Part shown: positions 15,942 to 22,139 of the stretch, piece by piece
Numbering within the stretch: position 1 is the stretch's first letter
Layout: each line of letters opens with the position of its first letter
Virus record (IMG/VR): IMGVR_UViG_3300045110_000117
Span: 1 to 37,363 of that record
Length of the DNA: 37,363 nucleotides
Strand: one strand, 5' to 3'
Source: a virus
Notes under the pieces: generated by a model
What the model was told of the DNA's origin: nothing
Databases searched by the model: none
The model's input: the letters and a program-made list of their open reading frames with translations, nothing else
Translations under genes and position numbers: made by a program

Positions 15942-16435
15942 TCGCGCAACTTCGGTCCCGAAATGCCGGCGCGCTTGTAGTGCTCGGCAAGTTGTTCGCG
16001 GGTAAGCGGCGGCGCGGGCTTGTAGGGGGCGCCCTGTGGCTTTTCGGCGCGGTTGTAGACCTCGGCGTGGTTTGCGTGGAGCTCGGCGGTGAGGTTGGCG
16101 ACGAGGCTGCGGACGTAGGCGCGTTCTGCGTCGGTGGGTTCGGTGCGCGGTTCGGGGATGCTGGTGTCTCGCCCGAGGATGGCGGTGGGTCGTGGGCGGT
16201 TATCGCGCCACCAGGCGGCAAGATGCTCGCGAAGATCAGCGTAGGTTGGCACGCCATGGCGGCAGTTGGCGGCGACGTGCTCGAGGCTGGCGATGGTGAA
16301 TGCGTCGTCCGGGAAGCTGGCCAGCATCGGCGCGTAGGCGGCGAAGGCTTGGGCAGCGGCGGAGCTTTCCATCGGGCTGGTGAGCTTGGCCAGCATGGCG
16401 AACCATTGGCCGCGCTTGGTTCCTACGCGGCTCAT
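15938..16435 (-). CDS. Probable helicase-loader-type replication protein
   Basis: A 165-residue protein that overlaps the initiator gene by four bases (ATGA), the position of lambda P or helicase loaders next to O-like initiators. Residues 25-70 (AAAQAFAAYAPMLASFPDDA, EHVAANCRHGVPTYADLREH) resemble the helical part of loader/inhibitor proteins such as G39P, with the FP...A pattern followed by a P...DLR helix. Residues 100-160 are helical and charged, ending in LTREQLAEHYKRAGISGPKL. No Walker motif is visible, so it is not a DnaC-like ATPase. The function is inferred mainly from context. Confidence 0.45.
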   Translation of the reverse strand: MSRVGTKRGQWFAMLAKLTSPMESSAAAQAFAAYAPMLASFPDDAFTIASLEHVAANCRHGVPTYADLREHLAAWWRDNRPRPTAILGRDTSIPEPRTEPTDAERAYVRSLVANLTAELHANHAEVYNRAEKPQGAPYKPAPPLTREQLAEHYKRAGISGPKLRE

Positions 16436-17277
16436 TGGAGGCGCAGTCCGGCAAACAGCCCGGTGGCCATGTCATCGGGGACGAGGCCGAGGGCGCGCAG
16501 GACGGGATCGACGGTATCGGGTTCGTCGTGCCAGCGGTCCTGATTGAGCCAAGTCTTGGGGTGTGGGCGGTAGCGTTCGTCGAGGAGTTCCATCTTGGGC
16601 CGGGCGCGATCGAGGCCGTCGAGGATGTCGTCGGGGTGAGTGCCGCGCTTGACGGCGGCGGCGAATGCGGTGGCAGCGGCGCGCTTGCCGACCTTGCGTG
16701 GATAACCTGCCCAGAAGTCAGCGAAGCCGGCCGGCTGGCTCACACACGGCGGCGGCTTGCCGTCGCCAACTGGTGCCGCGTGAGGGGTAGGGGTGTTCTT
16801 TCCTTTCTGGTGGATTCTTACTGGTGGAGTCTTGGTCCCCCCATTTTGGGGGGTCAACTCGGTGGTTGAGGGGTCAATCTGGGGGGTCAAGTATTTGCGA
16901 GGAGGGGTAGTTGACCCCCCATTTTGGGTGTTCAAGTCCTGCGTTGAGGGGCCATTTTGGGGGGTCAAGTCCCCGTGAGAATGGGGGCCTTTCCCGTTCG
17001 GTTTGGCATAGCTCTTGAGCATGCGAAACACGCTCGGGCGGCGCTTGAACCGATCGACCTCGACGATGCCGTCCGCAATCAATCCATGGATCGCGCGCGA
17101 GACGGTGTTGATACCGATTTGCAATTCCGCAGCGATGTCCCGCTCGGTCATGCGCCAGACCCGGTGCCCGTTGGCGTGGTTCTCCAGGCACATCCACACC
17201 AGGCGATAGCTCGTCGGGCGACGCTTATCCGTCGGGCCGCACGCACGCATAGCATCCAGAAGACCGGCCACGCTCAT
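16432..17277 (-). CDS. Replication initiator, lambda O-like winged-helix protein
   Basis: A 281-residue protein with AAGAGGT upstream of its ATG. Residues 1-95 are a winged-helix DNA-binding domain (SYRLVWMCLENHANGHRVW, RDIAAELQIGINTVSRAIHG, LIADGIVEVDRFKRRPSVFR). Residues 100-175 are a Thr/Pro/Gln-rich linker with repeated LTPQNG/LTPQID units encoded by strong DNA repeats. Residues 190-265 form the C-terminal domain common to phage O-like proteins (FADFWAGYPRKVGKRAAATA, then RYRPHPKTWLNQDRW). It would bind repeats at the origin and recruit the helicase via the next gene. The linker repeats may themselves be the origin, as in lambda O. Confidence 0.75.
   Translation of the reverse strand: MSVAGLLDAMRACGPTDKRRPTSYRLVWMCLENHANGHRVWRMTERDIAAELQIGINTVSRAIHGLIADGIVEVDRFKRRPSVFRMLKSYAKPNGKGPHSHGDLTPQNGPSTQDLNTQNGGSTTPPRKYLTPQIDPSTTELTPQNGGTKTPPVRIHQKGKNTPTPHAAPVGDGKPPPCVSQPAGFADFWAGYPRKVGKRAAATAFAAAVKRGTHPDDILDGLDRARPKMELLDERYRPHPKTWLNQDRWHDEPDTVDPVLRALGLVPDDMATGLFAGLRLQ
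16841..16972. repeat. Iteron-like direct repeats, candidate replication origin
   Basis: Within the linker-coding part of the initiator gene, a core of CCATTTTGGGGGGTCAA or close variants recurs at 16841-16857, 16876-16890, 16919-16935 and 16952-16968. Two 28-bp units, 16865-16892 and 16943-16970, are 25/28 identical. Runs of C6 facing G6 also create small dyads, for example at 16837-16853. Lambda has its origin iterons in the equivalent place in gene O. Confidence 0.55.
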
Positions 17278-17441
17278 GACACACCTCTTGCGTTTCGGCC
17301 CGAGGGGTGCAAAATGGGGGCAGTCACTCCGCCCATCCTACGGTTCCGCGAGAGCCGATTAGGTTTCCAGTTCAGTTCGCCCCGGTTCCCGCCGGGGCGT
17401 TCTGCATATTGGCCGGTTCTCTGCGTTCCAGCAACGCTCAT
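17274..17441 (-). CDS. Small basic protein joined to its neighbours by ATGA overlaps
   Basis: A 55-residue frame whose ATG (17441) overlaps the stop of the preceding gene and whose stop overlaps the initiator's ATG. It has GGGGGGAGG five bases upstream. The sequence is basic and polar (TQRTGQYAERPGGNRGELNW, ILHPSGRNARGVS) with no domain. Both junctions being ATGA, plus the strong ribosome binding site, argue that it is translated. It may act mainly by coupling translation of the initiator to the upstream genes. Its first five residues, MSVAG, equal those of the initiator. Confidence 0.5.
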   Translation of the reverse strand: MSVAGTQRTGQYAERPGGNRGELNWKPNRLSRNRRMGGVTAPILHPSGRNARGVS

Positions 17442-17695
17442 TGCAGCCTCCCCCCGCCGATCTCCCCAGTGCGCGCCACCGCCATGACCATCTGGCAAAT
17501 CTTCCCCGCCACCGCCGTGCGGTAATCCACGTCGTCGTTCCCCTCCATCACGCAGGCGAGCAGGAATCCCACCGCGCAGGCCCCCTGGAGCCAGCAGCAA
17601 TCCGCCTCGGCCAGCGCGTCGGACAGCAGCTCGTAGAGCCGGTGGTCGTGCTTCCAGTCGGCCGGCATTTCCACGTCGATGGCGAACTGGGTCAT
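17438..17695 (-). CDS. Small cysteine-containing protein, unknown function
   Basis: An 85-residue protein; the ATG at 17695 overlaps the methyltransferase stop (ATGA). It begins MTQFAIDVEMPADWKHDHRL and continues with helices rich in Ala, Leu and Cys (LSDALAEADCCWLQGACAVG, FLLACVMEGNDDVDYRTAVA). Four cysteines cluster at about residues 33-53. Weakly hydrophobic overall, without a clear membrane helix. No family recognised. It lies between the methyltransferase and replication genes and is part of the same overlapping gene run. Confidence 0.55.
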   Translation of the reverse strand: MTQFAIDVEMPADWKHDHRLYELLSDALAEADCCWLQGACAVGFLLACVMEGNDDVDYRTAVAGKICQMVMAVARTGEIGGGRLQ

Positions 17696-18654
17696 GCCGC
17701 CGCGTCCTGTGCCGCCGCCTCGTTGCCCCACACCGTCCAGCCCAGCCGCGGGCCGCGCGCGAACATCTCCAGCAGCCGCAGGCCGGGATACAGCTCCTCG
17801 ATCATCTCGGCGAAACCCACCGGCTTGGCGCTGTGCTCGCCCACCGCCAGTTCGATCACCGAGGCGTATTGCGTGCCAGGCGCCGGGGCCGGAATGTCGC
17901 CCCGCGTGCCCACCAGCAGCAGCTCATGCAGGCTGCGGAACCAGTAGCCGGTACCGAGAACGTCCTTGGCCCAGATGCAGTGCGATTTGTATTCGAACCC
18001 CCACGCCGCCATGACCTCCAGCGCCTCGGGCAGCATCGGCGCGGTGGCCCACAGGAACAGCACCGCATCGTCGGCAGCGGGCACCTCAAGAGCCTTGATG
18101 CCATCCACGTCCATCGTCGGGTAGTGGTTGTCCGCCGCCCGGTCCATGCCGCTGTCGCGCGAGAACGGCTCGAACCGCCACGGCGGGTCGGCGTAGATAA
18201 CGTGGTAGATGCCCTCGACCGGCTCGGCGGACGCTAGCGTGTCGATCCGCTCGGCCCGGCGCCCTCGCTTGATCTCGGCGGCCAGTTCTCGGGTTGAACG
18301 CGGCTCGCCCGTCTCGGCGATCGGCTCCTCGCACCAGTCAAGCAACTGATCCGCTACCACCGGCAGTAGCGGCGCGGCAATGCGGTGGTGATCATAGCTC
18401 AATCTGTCATGGCGCCGTGACACATCCCATGCCTTGGCCACCGTTCCTGCATTGCGGCATGTCCCATATTGCGGCCCGGTCCATTGCTGGCGATGCACCA
18501 CCGCTACCCGGTCGCCATACCGCTCGCCGCGGTTCCACCAGTCGCCGATGTCCCACATCAGGCTTTCCGCCGAGCGTTCACGTTCGCCCAGTGCCAACCC
18601 CTCAGTTTCCCATTCGGATAGGGATTCATTATTGGCCCATGTCGCCGCGCTCAT
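17692..18654 (-). CDS. MT-A70 family adenine methyltransferase
   Basis: A 320-residue protein. MT-A70 enzymes transfer a methyl group from AdoMet to adenine N6. The catalytic DPPW is at residues 156-159 within GIYHVIYADPPWRFEPF. It is followed by NHYPTMDVDGIKAL, FLWATAPMLPEALEVMAAWG, FEYKSHCIWAKD and the closing AdoMet-site-like ELYPGLRLLEMFARGP with GWTVWGNE. Residues 1-150 are an extra helical domain (LSEWETEGLALGERERSAES, RHDRLSYDHHRIAAPLLPVV) that may recognise DNA. It likely protects phage DNA from restriction or alters methylation-sensitive promoters, notable because a GcrA-like gene is in the same operon. The target sequence is unknown. Confidence 0.8.
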   Translation of the reverse strand: MSAATWANNESLSEWETEGLALGERERSAESLMWDIGDWWNRGERYGDRVAVVHRQQWTGPQYGTCRNAGTVAKAWDVSRRHDRLSYDHHRIAAPLLPVVADQLLDWCEEPIAETGEPRSTRELAAEIKRGRRAERIDTLASAEPVEGIYHVIYADPPWRFEPFSRDSGMDRAADNHYPTMDVDGIKALEVPAADDAVLFLWATAPMLPEALEVMAAWGFEYKSHCIWAKDVLGTGYWFRSLHELLLVGTRGDIPAPAPGTQYASVIELAVGEHSAKPVGFAEMIEELYPGLRLLEMFARGPRLGWTVWGNEAAAQDAAA

Positions 18655-18953
18655 GACGGCTTGCCCCTGTGCGGCTCGATGTGTTCGGCAATGCGGGCAA
18701 TCGCCGACTGCACCGCAACCTCGATGATCCGCAGGGCCTGCACCGCGACGAACGACGAATACCCGCCCGCCGTCACCGTGGCCGGGCTGGGCAGATCCCG
18801 CTTCGGCGCGGGCTGCACATCGGGAAACCGCGCTCCGGTCTTGACCTCGGCGATGCGCCCGCCATTGACCCCGAAGAACGCCGCAATGTCGTGCTGCTTT
18901 TCGCCCCGCGCCAACAGCCCTTTGATGATCGCTGCTTGCTCTTCATTCAGCAT
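18651..18953 (-). CDS. Small HTH DNA-binding protein
   Basis: A 100-residue protein; ATG 18953 has AAAGGAG seven bases upstream, which decides the start over longer frames. Residues 1-40 form a resolvase/Sak-like HTH: EEQAAIIKGLLARGEKQHDI followed by AAFFGVNGGRIAEVKTG. This pattern, an LxxGxxQxDIAxxFGVNxGRIxEI type, is frequent in alphaproteobacterial phages and genomes. The C-terminal half (SSFVAVQALRIIEVAVQSAI) is an amphipathic helix that may dimerise. It overlaps the methyltransferase by four bases. A transcriptional regulator or DNA-binding accessory is likely; targets unknown. Confidence 0.6.
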   Translation of the reverse strand: MLNEEQAAIIKGLLARGEKQHDIAAFFGVNGGRIAEVKTGARFPDVQPAPKRDLPSPATVTAGGYSSFVAVQALRIIEVAVQSAIARIAEHIEPHRGKPS

Positions 18954-18969
18954 CCCCCGGCTCCTTTCA

Positions 18970-19359
18970 TTACGCCGCGATCCTCCCGCGTAACGGCAGC
19001 GCCCAGCCCCGCAGAGCCGCCACCACCTCGTCCAGCGAGCGGCACACCGCGACCTCAACCCCCGCCTGGCGCATCAGCGCATGACATTCCCGCTGGTTCT
19101 CGGAGAGGTAGCCGCCGCGCCGCTTGAGTTCGAGGCAATACAACCGCCCGCCAACCACCACCCACAGATCCGGCAGGCCACTGACAGCGCCCCTGCCCTT
19201 GAGGATCGCCCCGGTGAGCGCGTCCTTCTTGTGCGCGTGGTCGATCGCGGTCACGAAGGCATCGCGCGGCAGCAGGATACGCAGCGCCCGGCACGCCTCG
19301 GCCTGGAAGACGTGCTCCGTCTTGACCTCCTCGGTGAGCCGGAATGGACGCCCGCTCAT
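18970..19359 (-). CDS. VRR-NUC domain nuclease
   Basis: A 129-residue single-domain protein of the PD-(D/E)XK superfamily. VRR-NUC enzymes cut branched or Holliday-type DNA. The expected active site is visible: an early E (residue 15 or 21), D64 in SGLPDLWVV, the E77-x-K79 pair in LYCLELKRRGGYLSENQ, and the following Q. The gene overlaps GcrA-like (ATGA). In phages this size of VRR-NUC usually resolves replication or recombination intermediates before packaging. Here it lies far from the RecT gene and in the opposite operon, and no RecE- or lambda-type exonuclease is seen. Confidence 0.8.
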   Translation of the reverse strand: MSGRPFRLTEEVKTEHVFQAEACRALRILLPRDAFVTAIDHAHKKDALTGAILKGRGAVSGLPDLWVVVGGRLYCLELKRRGGYLSENQRECHALMRQAGVEVAVCRSLDEVVAALRGWALPLRGRIAA

Positions 19360-19856
19360 GACGCCACCGCATGTGCGTAGGAATGCGGGCGCCAGTTCAG
19401 GAACGCCCGGCGGCAGTGCCGCTCACAGTATGGCCGGCATGGGAACGCCGGATCGCCGCACAGGTAGAAACTCGCCTGCCCCGGCGTCCCGTGTGGCCAT
19501 TGGCATTCCCGCACCACGCCAGTCGGCACCAGCCACAGCGACAGCCGCTGCCGGGGGCGGCCAGGCGGCGCACGCTCCGGTTCCGGCGCCGCAGCCTTGG
19601 CCTCAACCCGCGCAACCGCCTTCACCACCCCAGCCGCTCCGCTCATCCGCGACCCAGTCGGGATCGGCGAGGCCCGCGCCTCCAACTCCAGCCGATGCGC
19701 CCGCCCCAGGCACGCAGACTTCGTGCGCCCCATGGCCTTGCCGATCGCCACGCCGGACAGCCCCTCGGTCCAGAGCGCCGCCAGCCGCTCGTCGTCCTCG
19801 TCGGACCACGCCATGGCCCCCGGCCGTTGCCCCGCCGCCTGGCGATGGGCGCTCAC
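19356..19856 (-). CDS. GcrA-family transcription regulator
   Basis: A 166-residue protein. GcrA is an alphaproteobacterial cell-cycle regulator that works with sigma-70 at methylated GANTC promoters. Residues 15-55 match its HTH (AWSDEDDERLAALWTEGLSG, VAIGKAMGRTKSACLGRAHR). A Pro/Ala/Arg linker follows. Residues 120-160 match its C-terminal polymerase-binding part (RECQWPHGTPGQASFYLCG, FPCRPYCERHCRRAF). A GTG at 19856 overlaps the previous stop (GTGA) and gives a 14-residue extension; ATG 19814 would give the classic short N-terminus. It probably hijacks host cell-cycle transcription. Its DNA preference cannot be read from sequence. Confidence 0.8.
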   Translation of the reverse strand: MSAHRQAAGQRPGAMAWSDEDDERLAALWTEGLSGVAIGKAMGRTKSACLGRAHRLELEARASPIPTGSRMSGAAGVVKAVARVEAKAAAPEPERAPPGRPRQRLSLWLVPTGVVRECQWPHGTPGQASFYLCGDPAFPCRPYCERHCRRAFLNWRPHSYAHAVAS

Positions 19857-20011
19857 GGCGTGACGCCCGCGTTAACGCCGCAATAGTGCTCACGGCGTTT
19901 GTCACTTGCACGGCGCGGAACTATTGGCTTATTGCCAACTTTAGCTGTTGCGGCGAACGGGGAACGACTGGCACGATATGAGACTTCCGGCTGCTTTGAC
20001 CGCTTATCCAT
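19853..20011 (-). CDS. Very small basic protein between XRE and GcrA-like genes
   Basis: A 52-residue frame starting at ATG 20011, inside the last codons of the XRE gene, and ending at a TGA that overlaps the GTG of the GcrA-like gene. It is rich in Arg, Lys and Ser (MDKRSKQPEVSYRASRSPF, KPIVPRRASDKRREHYCGV). No domain. The two tight overlaps suggest it is translated, perhaps mainly to couple expression of the regulator to the XRE repressor. A nucleic-acid-binding role is conceivable from charge only. Confidence 0.45.
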   Translation of the reverse strand: MDKRSKQPEVSYRASRSPFAATAKVGNKPIVPRRASDKRREHYCGVNAGVTP

Positions 20012-20270
20012 GTGCGCGCCCTCGGTCCTGCTCCTCCGTTGCCTTCGTCCTGGCACCGCGCAGCCGCCGCTTGGTCTTGGCACGCCGCTTGAAGCTGGAC
20101 GCACGAACCTGGTCGCCGGTCACCTGTTCGATCCGCGCCACCGCGATCGCGTCGGGCACGTTTATGCCCATCTCCCACTTCTGGACGGTCGTGAAATGCA
20201 CCCCCCCGAGCAGCATTCCCATCTGCTCCAGGGTCAAACCCGCGCGCGTGCGATATTCTCGGAGGGTCAT
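20004..20270 (-). CDS. XRE-family regulator, leftward arm of a divergent switch
   Basis: An 88-residue Cro/CI-type protein. Residues 1-55 are an HTH_XRE domain (LREYRTRAGLTLEQMGMLLG, HFTTVQKWEMGINVPD), and the tail is basic (SFKRRAKTKRRLRGARTK). The recognition helix HFTTVQKWE is almost identical to that of the divergently encoded XRE protein at 20385, so the two are paralogues and may share operators. ATG 20270 or GTG 20276 are possible starts. The -10 of a candidate promoter ends seven bases before the ATG, so the message may be leaderless, as lambda cI is from PRM. It heads the leftward operon. Confidence 0.75.
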   Translation of the reverse strand: MTLREYRTRAGLTLEQMGMLLGGVHFTTVQKWEMGINVPDAIAVARIEQVTGDQVRASSFKRRAKTKRRLRGARTKATEEQDRGRAHG

Positions 20271-20276
20271 CCCCAC

Positions 20277-20306
20277 ATGCTAGACGTTCAATCAAAAAGG
20301 GGTCAA
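20277..20306 (-). promoter_or_regulatory. Candidate sigma-70 promoter for the leftward operon
   Basis: On the minus strand, TTGACC (20306-20301), an 18-base spacer and TAGCAT (20282-20277). Transcription would start at or within a few bases of the XRE start codon. CTAGACG is repeated at 20280-20286 and 20334-20340, and GATGGC/GCCATC (20313-20318/20329-20334) forms a dyad; both are possible operators. Confidence 0.5.
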
Positions 20307-20384
20307 GCGCACGATGGCCGCCAGCGCCGCCATCTAGACGAGACAGCATTAGACCGGCCGCCCTTTCGGGGACAGGTTCGCCCT

Positions 20385-20654
20385 ATGTCGGCCTACCTGA
20401 AGAAATGGCGCACGACTCTCGGCTTTACCCTGGAGCAGGTTGCGGGCAAGATTGGCCGGCATTTCACCACAGTCCAGAAATGGGAGACGGGGGTGAATGC
20501 TGTGGGGATGCGCGAATTGGAACTCCTAGGCAAAGCCTATGGCGTGCCGGCCATTGCCCTGACCCTTGACCCGGTTGATCGCAAGACCGCCGAGCGGCTG
20601 ATCCGCGCCCATCGCATCCTTACACAGTCCACCGAGGCCACCATCGATGAATAG
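20385..20654 (+). CDS. XRE-family regulator, rightward arm of the switch
   Basis: An 89-residue protein. Residues 1-60 are an HTH_XRE domain (SAYLKKWRTTLGFTLEQVAG, HFTTVQKWETGVNAVGMREL) paralogous to the leftward repressor. The C-terminus (RKTAERLIRAHRILTQSTEA) is helical and may dimerise. It is the first rightward gene; an anti-repressor or Cro-like role is likely. No recognisable promoter stands out immediately upstream. It lacks a peptidase domain, so it is not a LexA/CI-type self-cleaving repressor. Without an integrase in view, temperate life cannot be concluded; it may only govern the early-late decision. Confidence 0.75.
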   Translation: MSAYLKKWRTTLGFTLEQVAGKIGRHFTTVQKWETGVNAVGMRELELLGKAYGVPAIALTLDPVDRKTAERLIRAHRILTQSTEATIDE

Positions 20655-20752
20655 CTGCGCTTCGGCGAGACCATGCTGGCACGCAAGCTCCAGACGCCCC
20701 GAGACACTTAGCCGCTACGGCAAAATAATTCTCGGGAACAGCTAAAACAGGC

Positions 20753-20781
20753 TTGCACCCTATAGCTTTTGCGTCTAAATC
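20753..20781 (+). promoter_or_regulatory. Candidate promoter of the early rightward operon
   Basis: TTGCAC (20753-20758), a 17-base spacer and TAAATC (20776-20781) resemble a sigma-70 promoter upstream of the first gene of the early series. The segment 20655-20831 contains no supported gene. The -10 adjoins a hairpin arm (see next feature), so the promoter and the hairpin model cannot both be fully right. Confidence 0.35.
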
Positions 20782-20824
20782 TCCTGGCACACCAACCGGG
20801 CGCCACGCCGCGCCATGCCAGGAG
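20781..20824 (+). promoter_or_regulatory. Leader hairpin covering the early-operon ribosome binding site
   Basis: CTCCTGGCA (20781-20789) and TGCCAGGAG (20816-20824) form a perfect 9-bp inverted repeat with a 26-base loop. The 3' arm contains AGGAG, the Shine-Dalgarno sequence seven bases before the ATG at 20832. It resembles the coat-gene arrangement. Confidence 0.45.
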
Positions 20825-20831
20825 CCAGACG

Positions 20832-21053
20832 ATGACAACCCCGACCCTGCTCACCAAAGAGACCATCAACGGCGAAATCTTCACCAGCCACCGCGCCCTC
20901 TATCACACCCCGGCCATGCGCTGCGGCGTCCGCATCACCTACCGCATCGATGGCGTCACCATTCCCCGCGCCAAATGGCTCCTCCGGCGGGAGGAGGGGC
21001 TGGCGGCGGCCGAGGTGATCGCCCACAGCCTCGCCGACAACGGGGAGGGCTGA
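20832..21053 (+). CDS. First early protein, unknown function
   Basis: A 73-residue protein; ATG 20832 has AGGAG seven bases upstream. It contains mixed beta/alpha sequence (LTKETINGEIFTSHRALYHT, GVRITYRIDGVTIPRAKWLL) and a helical acidic end. No motif recognised. It is the first gene of the early series, where phages often encode small host-takeover proteins. The next gene follows after three bases. Confidence 0.55.
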   Translation: MTTPTLLTKETINGEIFTSHRALYHTPAMRCGVRITYRIDGVTIPRAKWLLRREEGLAAAEVIAHSLADNGEG

Positions 21054-21056
21054 GCC

Positions 21057-21284
21057 ATGAACCCCCACGACATCTTCGCCACCGACACCACCCGCGCCGC
21101 CATCAAGGCCGCGCTCGCGGGCCTCGATACCGCCTACAAGGCATCCACGGATGCGCGGATCGAGGACATCATCGCCGCCCTCACCGACACCCTGAACGAG
21201 CGCCTCTCCGACCTCGACAACATCGTCGAGCAGATCGAGAGCGACCGCCGCCCCTGGTTCAGCGCATACGCAGCGGGGGTCTGA
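21057..21284 (+). CDS. Small acidic helical early protein
   Basis: A 75-residue protein starting three bases after the previous stop. It is acidic and helical throughout (DTTRAAIKAALAGLDTAYKA, ERLSDLDNIVEQIESDRRP), probably a coiled coil. No family recognised. Acidic small early proteins are sometimes DNA mimics, but the pattern here is not diagnostic. The following gene starts three bases further on. Confidence 0.5.
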   Translation: MNPHDIFATDTTRAAIKAALAGLDTAYKASTDARIEDIIAALTDTLNERLSDLDNIVEQIESDRRPWFSAYAAGV

Positions 21285-21287
21285 GCC

Positions 21288-21641
21288 ATGGCCCACATCA
21301 TCACGCACCAAGACACGACCGGCTTCGCGCCAGCCCTCGAATGCTGGTGCGCGTATCTCGACAACTACGACGGCAGCCCCGGCCAGATGATCGGCAAGGG
21401 CGCCACCGAGGACGCCGCCATCAGCGACCTTGAGCAGCAACAGGACGACGCCGACGAGGCCGCCGAACTGGCCGCCGATATGCTCTGCGACTATTGCAAC
21501 GGCACCGGCATGGTCACCGTCCGCACCACCTTTCCATGCTCTTACGTCTGCGCCGGAGAGCCGCCCGAGGATGCCCGCGGCATGACCGGCGCCCCATGCG
21601 GCGAGTGCCACAGCTTCTATCGCCGGGAGCGCGCGGCATGA
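21288..21641 (+). CDS. Early protein with zinc-ribbon-like cysteines
   Basis: A 117-residue protein. The first 65 residues are mixed and acidic (ECWCAYLDNYDGSPGQMIGK, AAISDLEQQQDDADEAAELA). The C-terminal 50 residues hold CDYCNGTGMVTVRTTFPC and APCGECHSFYRR, a DnaJ-type CxxCxGTG motif paired with a CxxC, likely one zinc site. Such domains bind protein partners or nucleic acid. The stop overlaps the Gp157-like gene (ATGA). Confidence 0.6.
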   Translation: MAHIITHQDTTGFAPALECWCAYLDNYDGSPGQMIGKGATEDAAISDLEQQQDDADEAAELAADMLCDYCNGTGMVTVRTTFPCSYVCAGEPPEDARGMTGAPCGECHSFYRRERAA

Positions 21642-22138
21642 ACGCGCCGATGGATCTCGACTGGCTGGCGAGGCTGCGCGAGCAGTTGCTGGCGCTGCAT
21701 CCGGATATGGAAACCGACGAGCAGCTCTTCACGGATCAGATAGACGGCTCCACAGACATCCTCGACCAGCTCCGCGCCATCATCCGCCACGGCGTCGAGG
21801 CCGAGCTATTCGCCGACGCGCTCGACCGCCACATGAAGGTGCTGGAACAGCGGCGCTCGCGCTTTGAAGCTCGCGGCGACGCATGCCGATCGGCGGTGCG
21901 CGATGCGATGGAGACGCTGGGGCTGAAGTCGCTGCTGGCCCCCGATTTCACCGTCAGCATAGTCCCCGGCCGGCCGCGCGTGGTCGTGCGCGATGTGGCG
22001 CTGCTGCCCGAGCGGTTCGTCCGCACCAAGAGCGAACCCAACCTCATGGCAATCGCCGCCGCCCTTAAGGAAGGCGCCGAAGTGCCGGGCGCCTCATTCA
22101 GCAACACAGCCCCAATCATTACGATTCGGAGGATCTGA
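21638..22138 (+). CDS. Sipho_Gp157-like protein
   Basis: A 166-residue protein. Gp157-like proteins accompany phage annealing proteins and are thought to support recombination-dependent replication. The family pattern is an N-terminal helical half with a central long helix (LFADALDRHMKVLEQRRSRF, DACRSAVRDAMETLGLKSL) followed by a beta-rich end (APDFTVSIVPGRPRVVVRD, ALLPERFVRTKSEPN, LKEGAEVPGASF). All are present here. It is immediately upstream of the RecT gene with an ATGA overlap behind it, exactly the usual neighbour. The length is typical. Confidence 0.7.
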   Translation: MNAPMDLDWLARLREQLLALHPDMETDEQLFTDQIDGSTDILDQLRAIIRHGVEAELFADALDRHMKVLEQRRSRFEARGDACRSAVRDAMETLGLKSLLAPDFTVSIVPGRPRVVVRDVALLPERFVRTKSEPNLMAIAAALKEGAEVPGASFSNTAPIITIRRI

Positions 22139-22139
22139 C

